Shown here: in pieces, positions 52,654-62,978 of the stretch
Layout of the letters: the number at the start of each line of letters is the position of its first letter
Numbering within the stretch: position 1 is the stretch's first letter
Source of the DNA: Nocardioides alcanivorans
Lineage (GTDB): Bacteria; Actinomycetota; Actinomycetes; Propionibacteriales; Nocardioidaceae
Reading direction: 5' to 3'
NCBI RefSeq assembly: GCF_021555175.1
Contig: NZ_JAKGRW010000019.1
Location: 186,001-250,000, forward strand
Length of the DNA: 64,000 nucleotides
Notes under the pieces: model-generated
What the model was told of the DNA's origin: nothing
Seen by the model: the letters and a program-made list of their open reading frames with translations, nothing else
Database searches by the model: none
Position numbers and translations under genes: made by a program

Positions 52654-53444
52654 CCGATCTCGCCAAGTACGGCCCGTGGGCCGTCATCGCCGGCGGCTCC
52701 GAAGGGGTCGGCGCCGAGTTCGCCGACCAGCTCGCGGCCGACGGTTTCAACCTCCTCCTCGTGGCCCGCAAGCCGGGTCCCCTCGAGGAGACCGCGGAGC
52801 AGGTCCGCAGCACCCACGGCGTCGAGGTGCGCACGGTCTCGGCCGACCTCACCGACCCCGCCGCGATCAAGCAGATCACCGACACGACCGCCGATGTCGA
52901 GGTCGGGATGTTGATCTACAACGCCGGCGCCAACAGCTACGGCGGCCCTTTCCTCAAGGGCGAGTTGGACGGGTTCCAAGGGGTCATCGACCTCAACGTC
53001 ACCGCGATGCTGGCGCTGACGCACCACTACGCGCGGCCGATGAAGGAACGCGGCCGGGGCGGCATCATCCTCATCGGTTCCCTGGCCGGCTACGTCGGCT
53101 GCACCTCCGAGAGCATCTACGGCGGTGTGAAGGCCTTCAGCCGGATCTTCGCCGAGGGTCTCTGGTCCGAGCTGCGGGAGTACGGCGTGGACGTGCTCGA
53201 ATTCGTCCTCGGCCTCACGCGTACGCCGGCCATGGTGCGTGCCGGCCTCAACTTCGACGTCCCCGGCGTCGCAGTGACCGAGCCTGCTGACGCGGCCCGC
53301 GAGGCGCTCGCTGCCATCACCGACGGACCGGTCCAGGTCATCGCCTCCGGCGCCAAGGTGGTCGAGATGCGCTCCACCCCCGATCGGGCCAAGCTCGTCC
53401 TCGGCACCGAGAAGGTCATGAGGATGATGGTGCCGCACAAGTGA
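52650..53444 (+). CDS. SDR family oxidoreductase (DltE/17-beta-HSD12-like)
   Basis: A 264-residue SDR: AVIAGGSEGVGAEFADQLAADG, LIYNAGANSYGGPFL, LIGSLAGYVGCTSES and YGGVKAFSRIF (Tyr-x3-Lys). The IAGGSEGVG cofactor loop and YNAGAN place it in the DltE/HSD17B12-like branch. GTG 52650 sits in the stop of the small Cys protein. Third gene of the kshA operon and last before a perfect hairpin terminator. Likely acts on a steroid ketone or alcohol but this is not proven. Confidence 0.82.
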   Translation: MTDLAKYGPWAVIAGGSEGVGAEFADQLAADGFNLLLVARKPGPLEETAEQVRSTHGVEVRTVSADLTDPAAIKQITDTTADVEVGMLIYNAGANSYGGPFLKGELDGFQGVIDLNVTAMLALTHHYARPMKERGRGGIILIGSLAGYVGCTSESIYGGVKAFSRIFAEGLWSELREYGVDVLEFVLGLTRTPAMVRAGLNFDVPGVAVTEPADAAREALAAITDGPVQVIASGAKVVEMRSTPDRAKLVLGTEKVMRMMVPHK

Positions 53445-53468
53445 GCACCAGCCTCTGAACCTCAGCAA

Positions 53469-53512
53469 CGACTGACGGGCGGGACCACTTCGGTGGTCCC
53501 GCCCGTCAGTCG
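53469..53512 (+). terminator. Rho-independent-type terminator after the kshA operon
   Basis: Two perfect 20-base arms (53469-53488 and 53493-53512) flank a TTCG loop, then CGTTTC. It lies 25 bases past the last stop of the kshA operon; very stable, and probably separates it from mhuD. Confidence 0.93.
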
Positions 53513-53554
53513 TTTCACCGCGTTCTCCCCCACCGGGCCGATAGGCTGCTCGGC

Positions 53555-53863
53555 ATGTCCGTCGTGAAGATCAACGCCATCAACGTGCCCCCGCAGGCCC
53601 ATGCCGAGCTCGAGCGGCGCTTCGCTGCTCGCGCCGGGACCGTCGACGAGTCTCCCGGCTTCCTCGGCTTCCAGCTGCTGCGCCCGACCGCCGGCGACGA
53701 CCGCTACTTCGTGGTCACCCAGTGGGAGGACGAGGAGTCCTTCGCGGCCTGGCGCGACGGGGCCGCGCGCGCCGCACATTCCGGCGAGCACGGCAAGCCC
53801 GTCGCGTCCGGGGCCGAGTTGCTGGAGTTCGACGTCGTCCTCGACGTCCGCCCCCGCGCCTGA
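53555..53863 (+). CDS. mhuD: Haem-degrading monooxygenase MhuD
   Basis: A 102-residue ABM-fold (IsdG-type) enzyme that degrades haem without carbon monoxide release in Mycobacterium (mycobilin). The start VVKINAINVPPQAHAELERR, GFLGFQLLRP, RYFVVTQWEDEESFAAW and LLEFDVVLDV closely follow M. tuberculosis MhuD. The four known active-site residues are conserved at the same positions: Asn7, Arg22, Trp66 and His75. It is a single gene after the terminator at 53512. It converges on the BCCT transporter, whose stop codon adjoins its own in TGATCA. Confidence 0.9.
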   Translation: MSVVKINAINVPPQAHAELERRFAARAGTVDESPGFLGFQLLRPTAGDDRYFVVTQWEDEESFAAWRDGAARAAHSGEHGKPVASGAELLEFDVVLDVRPRA

Positions 53864-55654
53864 TCAGGACGCCGGAGGCGGCCCCTCCGAGTGACCGGGC
53901 TCGGCAGTCGGCAGTTCGTCCTGCCCGGTCACGGCGATGACGAAGTCGTCGCCGTACTCGGTCACACCGGTGACCACGGCACCCTCCACCGCTGCGCGGG
54001 CATAGGTGCGCCGAACCACGAGCGGGTCCTTGGAGAGATCCCGCACCAAGGCGATGCACAGACCGACCATCACGAACACGAACGGCACCGCCGCCACGAT
54101 CGTGATGTTCTTCAGGCCGTCGAGCGCGGTCTCACCCCCGACCAGCAGCATCACCGCTGCGACGGCGCCGGTGGCGACGCCCCAGAAGATGACCGGTGCC
54201 CGTTTGGGCTCGAGGGCGCCGTGCTGCGACAACGAGCCCATGACGATCGAGGCAGCGTCAGCACCTGAGACGAAGAAGATGCCCACGAGGATCATCACCA
54301 AGACAGTGGCCATCGTCGAGAGCGGCAACTGCTCCAGGGTGTTGAAGAGCTGCGCCTCTGCGCCGCCCTCGAAGACACCCTTGCCGTCCATCTCGAACTT
54401 GATGGCAGCGCCGCCGAAGATCGCGAACCAGACCAGGCTGACGAGGCTCGGCACCAGCAGCACGCCGGAGACGAACTGACGGATCGTGCGCCCCCGCGAG
54501 ATCCGCGCGATGAACATGCCCACGAAGGGGGTCCACGAGATCCACCAAGCCCAGTAGAAGACCGTGTAGTAGGTCAGCCAGGACTCGGTGTAGGCGCCCT
54601 GACCGTTGACCCGGCCGGTCATCTCGGGCATGAGGCCGACGTATTCGGCCATCGTGCTCGGCAAGATGTTGAGGATGAACATCGTCGGGCCGACCACGAA
54701 GACGAAGACCGCCAGCAACAGCGCCAGCACCATGTTGATGTTGGAGAGGTACTGGATGCCGCGCGAGACGCCCGAGACAGCGGAGACGATGAAGCAGATC
54801 GTCAGGAAGGCGATGATGGCGACCAACGCCGCGTTGCCGATCTCGCCGCCGGCGCCGATGATCTGCGCACCCTCCTTGATCTGGAGGGCGCCGAGACCGA
54901 GCGAGGCAGCCGACCCGAAGAGCGTGGCGAAGATCGCCAGCATGTCGATGACCTTGCCGATCGGGCCGTGCACGCGACTGCCGAGCAGGGACTCGAAGGC
55001 CGAGCTGATCAGCTGAAGGCGGCCCTTGCGGAAGACACCGTAGGCGATGGCAAGACCCACGACGGCATAGATCGCCCACGGGTGCAGCGTCCAGTGGAAG
55101 AGAGTCTGTGCCATCGCCTGGCGCGCGAGCTCGACGTCGCCGACTCCGTCCGTTCCGGGGATGCCGGCAGGAAGGTCGGGATTGGTGGCGTCACCGGCGA
55201 AGAAGGTGAGGGGCTCGCTCACGCCGTAGAACATGAGACCGATGCCCATGCCGGCGGAGAACATCATCGCGATCCATGACGAGGTCCGGAACTCCGGCTC
55301 GTCGTCATCGCGACCGAGCGGGATGTTGCCGTACTTGCCCATGGCGAGCCAGATGGCGAACACCACGAACCCGGAGGCGGTGATCACGAAGAACCAGCCG
55401 AGGTACTCCATCGACCAGCTCAGCGCGTTGCCGGAGGCGGTGCTGAGCGTCGAGGTGCTGACGAAGCCCCAGATCAGGAAGCCGACCGCAATCGTGGCGG
55501 TGACACCGAAGACGAGCTTGTCGAGCTTGCTGGTGTCCTGCGCCAGTTCGACCTCCGTGGGGAAGTCGAGGGCGGGGTGCAGGTCAGGCACGTCGAGCGT
55601 GGTGTCGCTGGCCGATTCTGACGGTTTGGTTTCGTCGGGCTCTTTTTCAGTCAC
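53864..55654 (-). CDS. BCCT-family choline/glycine-betaine transporter
   Basis: A 596-residue membrane protein of the betaine/carnitine/choline family with about twelve transmembrane helices. Family signatures include GIGLMFYGVSEPLTFFAG and WTPFVGMFIARISRGRTIRQF, and ASLGLGALQIKEGAQIIG. The N-terminal 55 residues are acidic and hydrophilic; the C-terminus beyond the last helix carries an acidic tail (EDELPTAE). The start ATG 55654 is the first in frame. Transports a quaternary ammonium compound with Na+ or H+ and takes part in osmotic protection; the substrate cannot be told from sequence here. Confidence 0.9.
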   Translation of the reverse strand: MTEKEPDETKPSESASDTTLDVPDLHPALDFPTEVELAQDTSKLDKLVFGVTATIAVGFLIWGFVSTSTLSTASGNALSWSMEYLGWFFVITASGFVVFAIWLAMGKYGNIPLGRDDDEPEFRTSSWIAMMFSAGMGIGLMFYGVSEPLTFFAGDATNPDLPAGIPGTDGVGDVELARQAMAQTLFHWTLHPWAIYAVVGLAIAYGVFRKGRLQLISSAFESLLGSRVHGPIGKVIDMLAIFATLFGSAASLGLGALQIKEGAQIIGAGGEIGNAALVAIIAFLTICFIVSAVSGVSRGIQYLSNINMVLALLLAVFVFVVGPTMFILNILPSTMAEYVGLMPEMTGRVNGQGAYTESWLTYYTVFYWAWWISWTPFVGMFIARISRGRTIRQFVSGVLLVPSLVSLVWFAIFGGAAIKFEMDGKGVFEGGAEAQLFNTLEQLPLSTMATVLVMILVGIFFVSGADAASIVMGSLSQHGALEPKRAPVIFWGVATGAVAAVMLLVGGETALDGLKNITIVAAVPFVFVMVGLCIALVRDLSKDPLVVRRTYARAAVEGAVVTGVTEYGDDFVIAVTGQDELPTAEPGHSEGPPPAS

Positions 55655-55764
55655 GTTCGTGGGCGCAGGAGTTGCGCCTCCTCCTCACGAGAGCGGGTCA
55701 CAGAACCCGAGTGACCCTACCCGCACCCGCCGCACACTGGCAGGATGCAACGAAATCGCGTGGG

Positions 55765-57183
55765 TCAGAGGATCTCGCCCGGCGCGTACGCCGCAGCCTC
55801 CGGGTGGCGCGCGACGAGGATCTCGACGCGATTCACCACGGCACGCACCTGGTCGACGGCGGCACCGGTGAACTCGATCGGGTCGGCCACCAAGGCGTCG
55901 ATCTGGTCGCGGGTGAGGCCGAGGCGCTCGTCAGCTGCGAGCTTGGCGAACACGTCGTTCTCCACCTGCCCCTTGCGCATCGACAAGGCGGTGCCGACAG
56001 CGGCTTCCTTGATCGCCTCGTGCGCGGCTTCTCGGCCGACGCCGTTGCGCACCGCGCTCATCAGCACCTTCGTGGTGGCGAGGAACGGCAGGTAGCGGTC
56101 GAGCTCGCGCTGGATGACGGCCGGGAACGCACCGAACTCGTCGATGACGGTGAGGAAGGTCTGGAAGAGACCATCGACGGCGAAGAAGGCATCGGGCAGC
56201 GCGACCCGACGTACGACGGAGCAGGAGACGTCACCCTCGTTCCACTGGTCGCCCGCGAGCTCACCGACCATCGACAGGTAGCCACGGGTGATGACGGCGA
56301 GGCCGTTGACCCGCTCACAGGATCGGGTGTTCATCTTGTGGGGCATCGCCGACGAACCGACCTGACCCTCCTTGAAGCCCTCGGTGACCAGCTCGATGCC
56401 GGCCATGAGTCGGATGGTGGTGGCCAGGTTCGACGGCCCCGCCGTCAGCTGCACCAGGGCGGAGAGGGCGTCGAAGTCGAGCGAACGCGGATAGACCTGG
56501 CCGACGCTGGTGAACACGTGGTCGAAGCCGAGGTGCGCGGCCACCCGGGACTCGAGGTCGGACAACTTGGTGCCGTCCCCGTCAAGCAGGTCGAGCATGT
56601 CCTGCGCGGTGCCGACGGGACCCTTGATGCCCCGCAACGGGTAGCGGGCAATGAGCTCCTCGACCCGCTGCACACCGACCAGCATCTCGTCGGCGACGGT
56701 CGCGAAGCGCTTGCCCAAGGTGGTGGCCTGGGCGGCCACGTTGTGGGAGCGACCAGCCATGACCGTTGCCTCGTGCTCGGCCGCGAGCCGGGCCAGGCGG
56801 GCGAGGGTGGCGACCGCTCGGTCGCGGATCAGCGCGAGGCTGGAGAGCACCTGCAGCTGCTCGACGTTCTCGGTGAGGTCACGCGAGGTCATCCCCTTGT
56901 GGATGTGCTCGTGCCCGGCCAGCGCGCAGAACTCCTCGATGCGCGCCTTCACGTCGTGGCGGGTGACGCGCTCACGCGCCGCGATCGAGGCGAGGTCGAC
57001 CTGGTCGGTGACGGTCTCGTAGGCCTCGATGACACCGTCGGGGATCTCGATGCCGAGGTCCTTCTGCGCCTTCATCACGGCGATCCAGAGCTGGCGCTCC
57101 AGCACGATCTTGTGTTCGGGCGACCAGATGGCGGCGAGGTCAGCGGCGGCGTAGCGGGTGGCGAGCACATTCGGGACGGTCAC
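55765..57183 (-). CDS. purB: Adenylosuccinate lyase
   Basis: A 472-residue lyase of the fumarase/argininosuccinate family, catalysing the cleavage of adenylosuccinate and SAICAR in purine synthesis. The signature GSSAMPHKMNTRSCER is intact; TSRDLTENVEQLQV and RSHNVAAQATTLGKR carry the catalytic His region. GTG 57183 (VTVPNVLATRYAAADL) is the start; sequence upstream in the same frame belongs to repeat DNA. Typical core gene, standing alone. Confidence 0.93.
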   Translation of the reverse strand: MTVPNVLATRYAAADLAAIWSPEHKIVLERQLWIAVMKAQKDLGIEIPDGVIEAYETVTDQVDLASIAARERVTRHDVKARIEEFCALAGHEHIHKGMTSRDLTENVEQLQVLSSLALIRDRAVATLARLARLAAEHEATVMAGRSHNVAAQATTLGKRFATVADEMLVGVQRVEELIARYPLRGIKGPVGTAQDMLDLLDGDGTKLSDLESRVAAHLGFDHVFTSVGQVYPRSLDFDALSALVQLTAGPSNLATTIRLMAGIELVTEGFKEGQVGSSAMPHKMNTRSCERVNGLAVITRGYLSMVGELAGDQWNEGDVSCSVVRRVALPDAFFAVDGLFQTFLTVIDEFGAFPAVIQRELDRYLPFLATTKVLMSAVRNGVGREAAHEAIKEAAVGTALSMRKGQVENDVFAKLAADERLGLTRDQIDALVADPIEFTGAAVDQVRAVVNRVEILVARHPEAAAYAPGEIL

Positions 57184-57751
57184 GAGTCCAGATTCTCCCA
57201 CGCCCCGCGCGCCCCTCCGAATCCCCCGGGCCCGTCGAGACAGAACGTCGTTGGTCGAGCTTGTCGAGACCCCGCCCCCGCTGGTCGAGCCTGTCGAGAC
57301 CCCGCCCCCGCTGGTCGAGCCTGTCGAGACCCTCCATCCAGGGGTGTCGAGACCCTGCCCCGGGCCGTGCCGTCCGGGGCAACCTCCCTCGCTGGGGCGG
57401 CGCGTCGTGCGCACGGCTCTTCGTGTGGGTTGCGTTGGGTGGGCGCCCGCCGCGGCCAAGCCCCTTGACGCTCCGTCGGCAACCCCGGACGTCCCACCCC
57501 ACCCCCGCGTCCCCGTTGCTCGAGCCCGTACGTCGTTGGTCGGTCTGTACTCCGTTGGTCGAGCTTGTCGAGACCATGTACGCCTGTTGGGTCGACCTGT
57601 ACGTCGTTGGTCGAGCTTGTCGAGACCTTTCCCCGCGGGTCAGAGCTGGTCTCGACAGGCTCGACCACCGGGATCCTGTTCTCGAACCCACGCCATCCCC
57701 GCCGGTCGAGCTTGTCGAGACCGCACGCCGCCGGTCGAGCCGCACGCCGCC

Positions 57752-57846
57752 GGTCGAGCCGTACTCCGGTGGTCGAGCCGTACTCCGGTGGTCGAGCCGT
57801 ACTCCGGTGGTCGAGCCGTACTCCGGTGGTCGAGCCGTACTCCGGT
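57752..57846 (+). repeat. Five perfect tandem 19-base units
   Basis: GGTCGAGCCGTACTCCGGT is repeated five times without any change (57752-57770, -57789, -57808, -57827, -57846). A variant unit (GGTCGAGCCGCACGCCGCC) precedes it at 57733, and the standard repeat follows at 57847. Head-to-tail amplification within the wider array. Confidence 0.95.
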
Positions 57847-57891
57847 GGTCGAGCTTGTCGAGACCTCTCCCATGCTGGTGGCGTGCCTGTG

Positions 57892-57919
57892 CCCCGGGAG
57901 AGCGTGTGTTCTCCCGGGG
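57892..57919. terminator. Stem-loop CCCCGGGAGA / TCTCCCGGGG
   Basis: Ten-base perfect arms (57892-57901, 57910-57919) with an eight-base loop. Its place 49 bases past the 3-prime end of the minus-strand HNH gene suggests a terminator for it, though no T-run is seen. Confidence 0.55.
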
Positions 57920-57967
57920 ATCGGGCTGTGGTGCTGTTCGGCAGGCGCTGCTTGTGACCGGTGATGC

Positions 57968-59553
57968 TCAGCGGGTGTCGGTGGTGTCGTGGGTGCCTTG
58001 GGGTGTGACCAGCCAGGTCCTGCCGTGCTGGCTGGTCCAGATATAGGTTCCGTCCCTGGCCCGTCGGTAACGCCACCTACCGTGGGTTTTCATCAGGTGG
58101 TGACGTCGACACAACGGCGCCAGATTCTCTGGCCGGGTTTGCCCGGGTGGGCCACCCTCACCGGGTGGTTGGTAGGGGTCGATGTGGTCGAGGTCGGCGT
58201 CCCAGCTGGAGCGTTCACAGTTGGGATAGACGCAGTGTGGGTCACGGAGTCGGACGAGGGTGTCCATCCATTCGGGTGGATCGTGACGATCCACTGCATC
58301 GGTCCGGTTCAGGTCGACGACCGGGGTGATGGTCGCAAGGGAACCGTGGCGGGTGATCCAGTCGCGTAGTTGGGTGGTGAGGATCTGTCCGAGCCGGTCG
58401 GTGGAGGTGATGCCGTCGCCGTCGAGGCCCAGCTCGTGGGGGTCGAGGCCCAACGCGAACAGGTCGGCGAGGTTGACGTGGGCCATCACCCGCAACCCAC
58501 GCCGGCGTCCGAACGGGCCCGGTGTCGTCGCCAACCGACCCGGCTTCACCCCGACCCCGGCTCGCCACCCGCTGCCGCAGCATCGGACGAGGCGCCGGAC
58601 GAGGTGCCGGTCGGGGCGGAGCGTCGACCGGCCTACCGCCGCGCCGTCACTGCAGCCGCCGATACCGCATCGGTACCGATACCGGTGCTGTCGGTGCTGC
58701 TGCTGTCGCCGGCGCTGGTGGCGTTGCCGGTGTAGTCGAGGGTGGGTTGTTCGGTGTCGTCGGTGAGCCGTCCGATCGCTTTGGCACGGCGTTGGTCGAT
58801 GGTGTCGGTGTCTCCGAGGCTCCGCATCGGCTTCGGCCTCGGCAGATAAGCAGGTCCAGGAATCGGGTCAGGTCCAAGGAGTCACCGACGGCTTGCAGCT
58901 CGGAGGTGCCAGCAATCACCGCCGGCTCCTTCTTCGTGTCCGGCTTGGGGGTGGTGCAGCCACACTCCCCAATCAGCCTTCCCCTTCGCCGCGCTGGGGT
59001 CCTTCACCAGCTCGGGGTGGAACTTCGCGATCGCCATCGCCAACCACTTCTCGATCGTCGGCCACCCGGTGAGGCCGGTCGCGGCGAGGTGGTCGTCGAA
59101 CCACCGTGCAGCGGCGTACGACAGTTTCCTCGTGAGCAGGGCGACGCGGCGGGCGTTCCACCCCGGAACCTCCAGGGCTTCGACCTTCGCCCACAGCTGC
59201 GGCAGCCGGTGGACCAGGTCGAGGGCGTCGGCGACCAACGCGAACCCGGCAGCTACGTGAGATCCCGGCCGAGGCGGCGAGTTCCTCGACCGCGAACAAC
59301 GCGACATCAGGGGTGCCGTCACCCGAGATCGGCTGTCTTCACAGTCGGTGGGAAACAGGGTCTCGTCACCCACCACCGCCTTCGGGTGCTCCGGCGACGG
59401 TGGGTGCATGATCGCCCACTGATAAGCCAACCGCAGCTTCCTACGGATCACCTTCAACTCGACGACCCGGTCTTCGGCCAGGAAGCCGAGCAGGGTCCCG
59501 CCATCGAGGTCAGAGACCTCGTACGGCTGGTGGCGGGCGTCGATTTCGATCAT
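57968..59553 (-). pseudogene. DUF222/HNH endonuclease (13E12-type), decayed
   Basis: Remnant of a DUF222 plus HNH endonuclease gene. The start (IEIDARHQPYEVSDLDGGTLL at 59553) and the segment VADALDLVHRLPQLWAKVEAL are DUF222; the C-terminal HNH domain at 57968-58300 is clear (CVYPNCERSSWDADLDHI, CRRHHLMKTHGRWRY). Between them the frame changes at least four times (near 59290, 59270, 58930, 58840 and again before 58550), more than homopolymer error alone readily explains, so I call it a pseudogene, with possible sequence error contributing. Related 13E12/REP13E12 genes are repetitive in actinobacteria. Confidence 0.75.
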
Positions 59554-60005
59554 GGAACCAGTCCAACATTTGGCTCCGACACAACCCGACGATCACGAAC
59601 CCAACCTGTGGACAACCACCACCGGGGCTGCCGGGACGAGGTCTCGACAAGCTCGACCAACGGGGCGGGGTCGACAAGCTCGACCAACGGGGTGGGCGAG
59701 GCGAGGGGTCTCGACAAGCTCGACCTCCGAGATGGGCGGCGAGGTGGTCTCGACAGGCTCGACTCAACGAAATGGTCTCGACAGGCTCGACCTCCGGGGG
59801 TGGGCGGCGGGGTGGTCTCGACAAGCTCGACCAACGAACCGGTCCCGACAGGCTCGACCTCCGACGGGGCTCGGCGGGGGCGACGAGGGACGGGGGTGGA
59901 GGGGCTGGGCTGCCAACCAGAGAGTTCAATTCGGAGCACGAGCATGCGGGCACGTAGAATCAGTCGGCTCGTGATCACGGGCCGGCCCCGATCGAAAGCA
60001 CCCGA
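59554..60005. repeat. Second GGTCGAGC-type repeat array, opposite orientation
   Basis: No gene. From 59640 to 59859 about eight copies of GGTCTCGACAAGCTCGACC or the AGG variant occur, i.e. the reverse complement of the 57 kb array. The last 140 bases before typA (59860-60005) have no clear repeat and should contain its promoter; no strong -10/-35 was discerned. Confidence 0.9.
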
Positions 60006-61904
<1,899 letters not shown>

Positions 61905-61919
61905 CCTGGCCCGAACGCC

Positions 61920-61955
61920 GAGAGCTCCAGCCACGCGTGCGTGGCTGGAGCTCTC
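61920..61955 (+). terminator. Stem-loop terminator after typA
   Basis: Perfect 16-base arms (61920-61935, 61940-61955) with loop CGTG, 15 bases past the stop, followed by GCATTTC. Also between converging genes, so possibly bidirectional with the esterase gene. Confidence 0.9.
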
Positions 61956-61989
61956 GCATTTCAACGATTGGGTTCCAACAGGAACCGGC

Positions 61990-62978
61990 TCAGTCCAGGC
62001 CGAGGCACGCCCGCTCGAACCTGCGGGTCTCCGCGCGGACCTCCTGGTCCTCCGGAGTGGCACCGCTGAACGTCCCGTGCGGCATCGCCTCGAAGACGTG
62101 CAACTCAGCGGCAACCCCGGCGCGACGCAGCGCTCGATGCATCCGCACCGTGTTGGACAGCAACAGGTCCCGGGTGCCGCTCTGCAGGAAGGTCGGCGGG
62201 AAGTCAGTGAGATCGCCGAAGAGCGGGGACAGGTGGGGATGCGTGAGCTCCCTACCTGCGGCGTACACGAGGTTGATGTCCATCGCCGAGCCGAGGAAGT
62301 CGATGCCGGCATTGGTGCGGAACGTGTCGCCGGACTCGGTGAGGTCCACCTCCGGCGTCAGCAGCACCAGGCCTGCCGGCATGGCCAGACCTTCATCCTT
62401 GGCCCTCAGGAGTACCGCCGCCGCCAGGTTGCCTCCCGCGGAGGCCCCACTCACCACCACGTTCGCGGCACCGTACTGCTCGACGGCTTGGCGATAGAGG
62501 GCGAAGCAGTCATCGAGCGCGGCCGGGAACGGGTGCCGCGGGGGCATCCGGTAGTCGGGCGACCAGGTCACCCCGGACGAGCGGCGGCAGCCGCGGCCGC
62601 TGATTTCCAGGCGAGTTCCCCCGCGCCAAGGATGAGCGCACCGCCATGGATGTCGAGGAAGACAGTGTTCTCCGACTCGACGTCCTTGGGCTCCAGCACC
62701 CAGGTCGCCGTGCCTCCGATCTCCCGGAGCTCATACGAGAAGGTGCCCTCGGCGGGCATCGACAGCTCGAAGAAGTGGTGCATCGCCGCATCGGTGGCAG
62801 CGATGCGCTGCTCCCAACCCGCCAGGTCCTCCGACGCCGGCCAGCTGCTCGACATCGACGAGAACCCGCCGGCCGCCTTCAGATAGGCGCGCGCCTCTGC
62901 GCTGATGCCGTCCGGCGCGTCAGGCCGAACCCGCGCCGCGGTGCTGCTCGGAGTCTCATGGGGCAAGGTGTCGCTCAA
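61990..62978 (-). CDS. Alpha/beta hydrolase of the HSL family, frameshifted in this sequence
   Basis: Carboxylesterase-type hydrolase. The oxyanion hole HGGALILGAG, nucleophile GASAGGN, Asp in SGTRDLLLSN and His in AMPHGTF are all present. The two halves are in different frames meeting at 62568-62573: CCGGGGTGACC with five G gives AARPGVTWSPDYRMPP. Corrected length 329 residues, normal for the family. Without correction the N-terminal half stops at 62568, where a TGA arises only from the shift. Start TTG 62978 overlaps the MMPL stop (TTGA). Substrate unknown. Confidence 0.78.

Larger units (their letters stand above)
57184..57967. repeat. Repeat-filled intergenic region (GGTCGAGC array)
   Basis: No credible gene. 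From 57253 to 57865 there are many copies of GGTCGAGC(T/C)TGTCGAGACC, nearly all in the same orientation, separated by CCCCGCCCCCGCT-type spacers, with one copy reversed at about 57648. It includes the 19-base tandem array at 57752-57846. A hairpin follows at 57892-57919. The apparent reading frames in both strands are products of the repeats (poly VSTGST or PVETTPPP). Confidence 0.9.

Noticed and set aside
57752..57846. Possible CRISPR array
   Set aside because: Units are directly adjacent with no unique spacers and no cas genes are present.
62568..62978. Separate small gene for the N-terminal half of the esterase
   Set aside because: The stop appears only because of a four-G run; five G gives a single HSL-family hydrolase with all catalytic parts.
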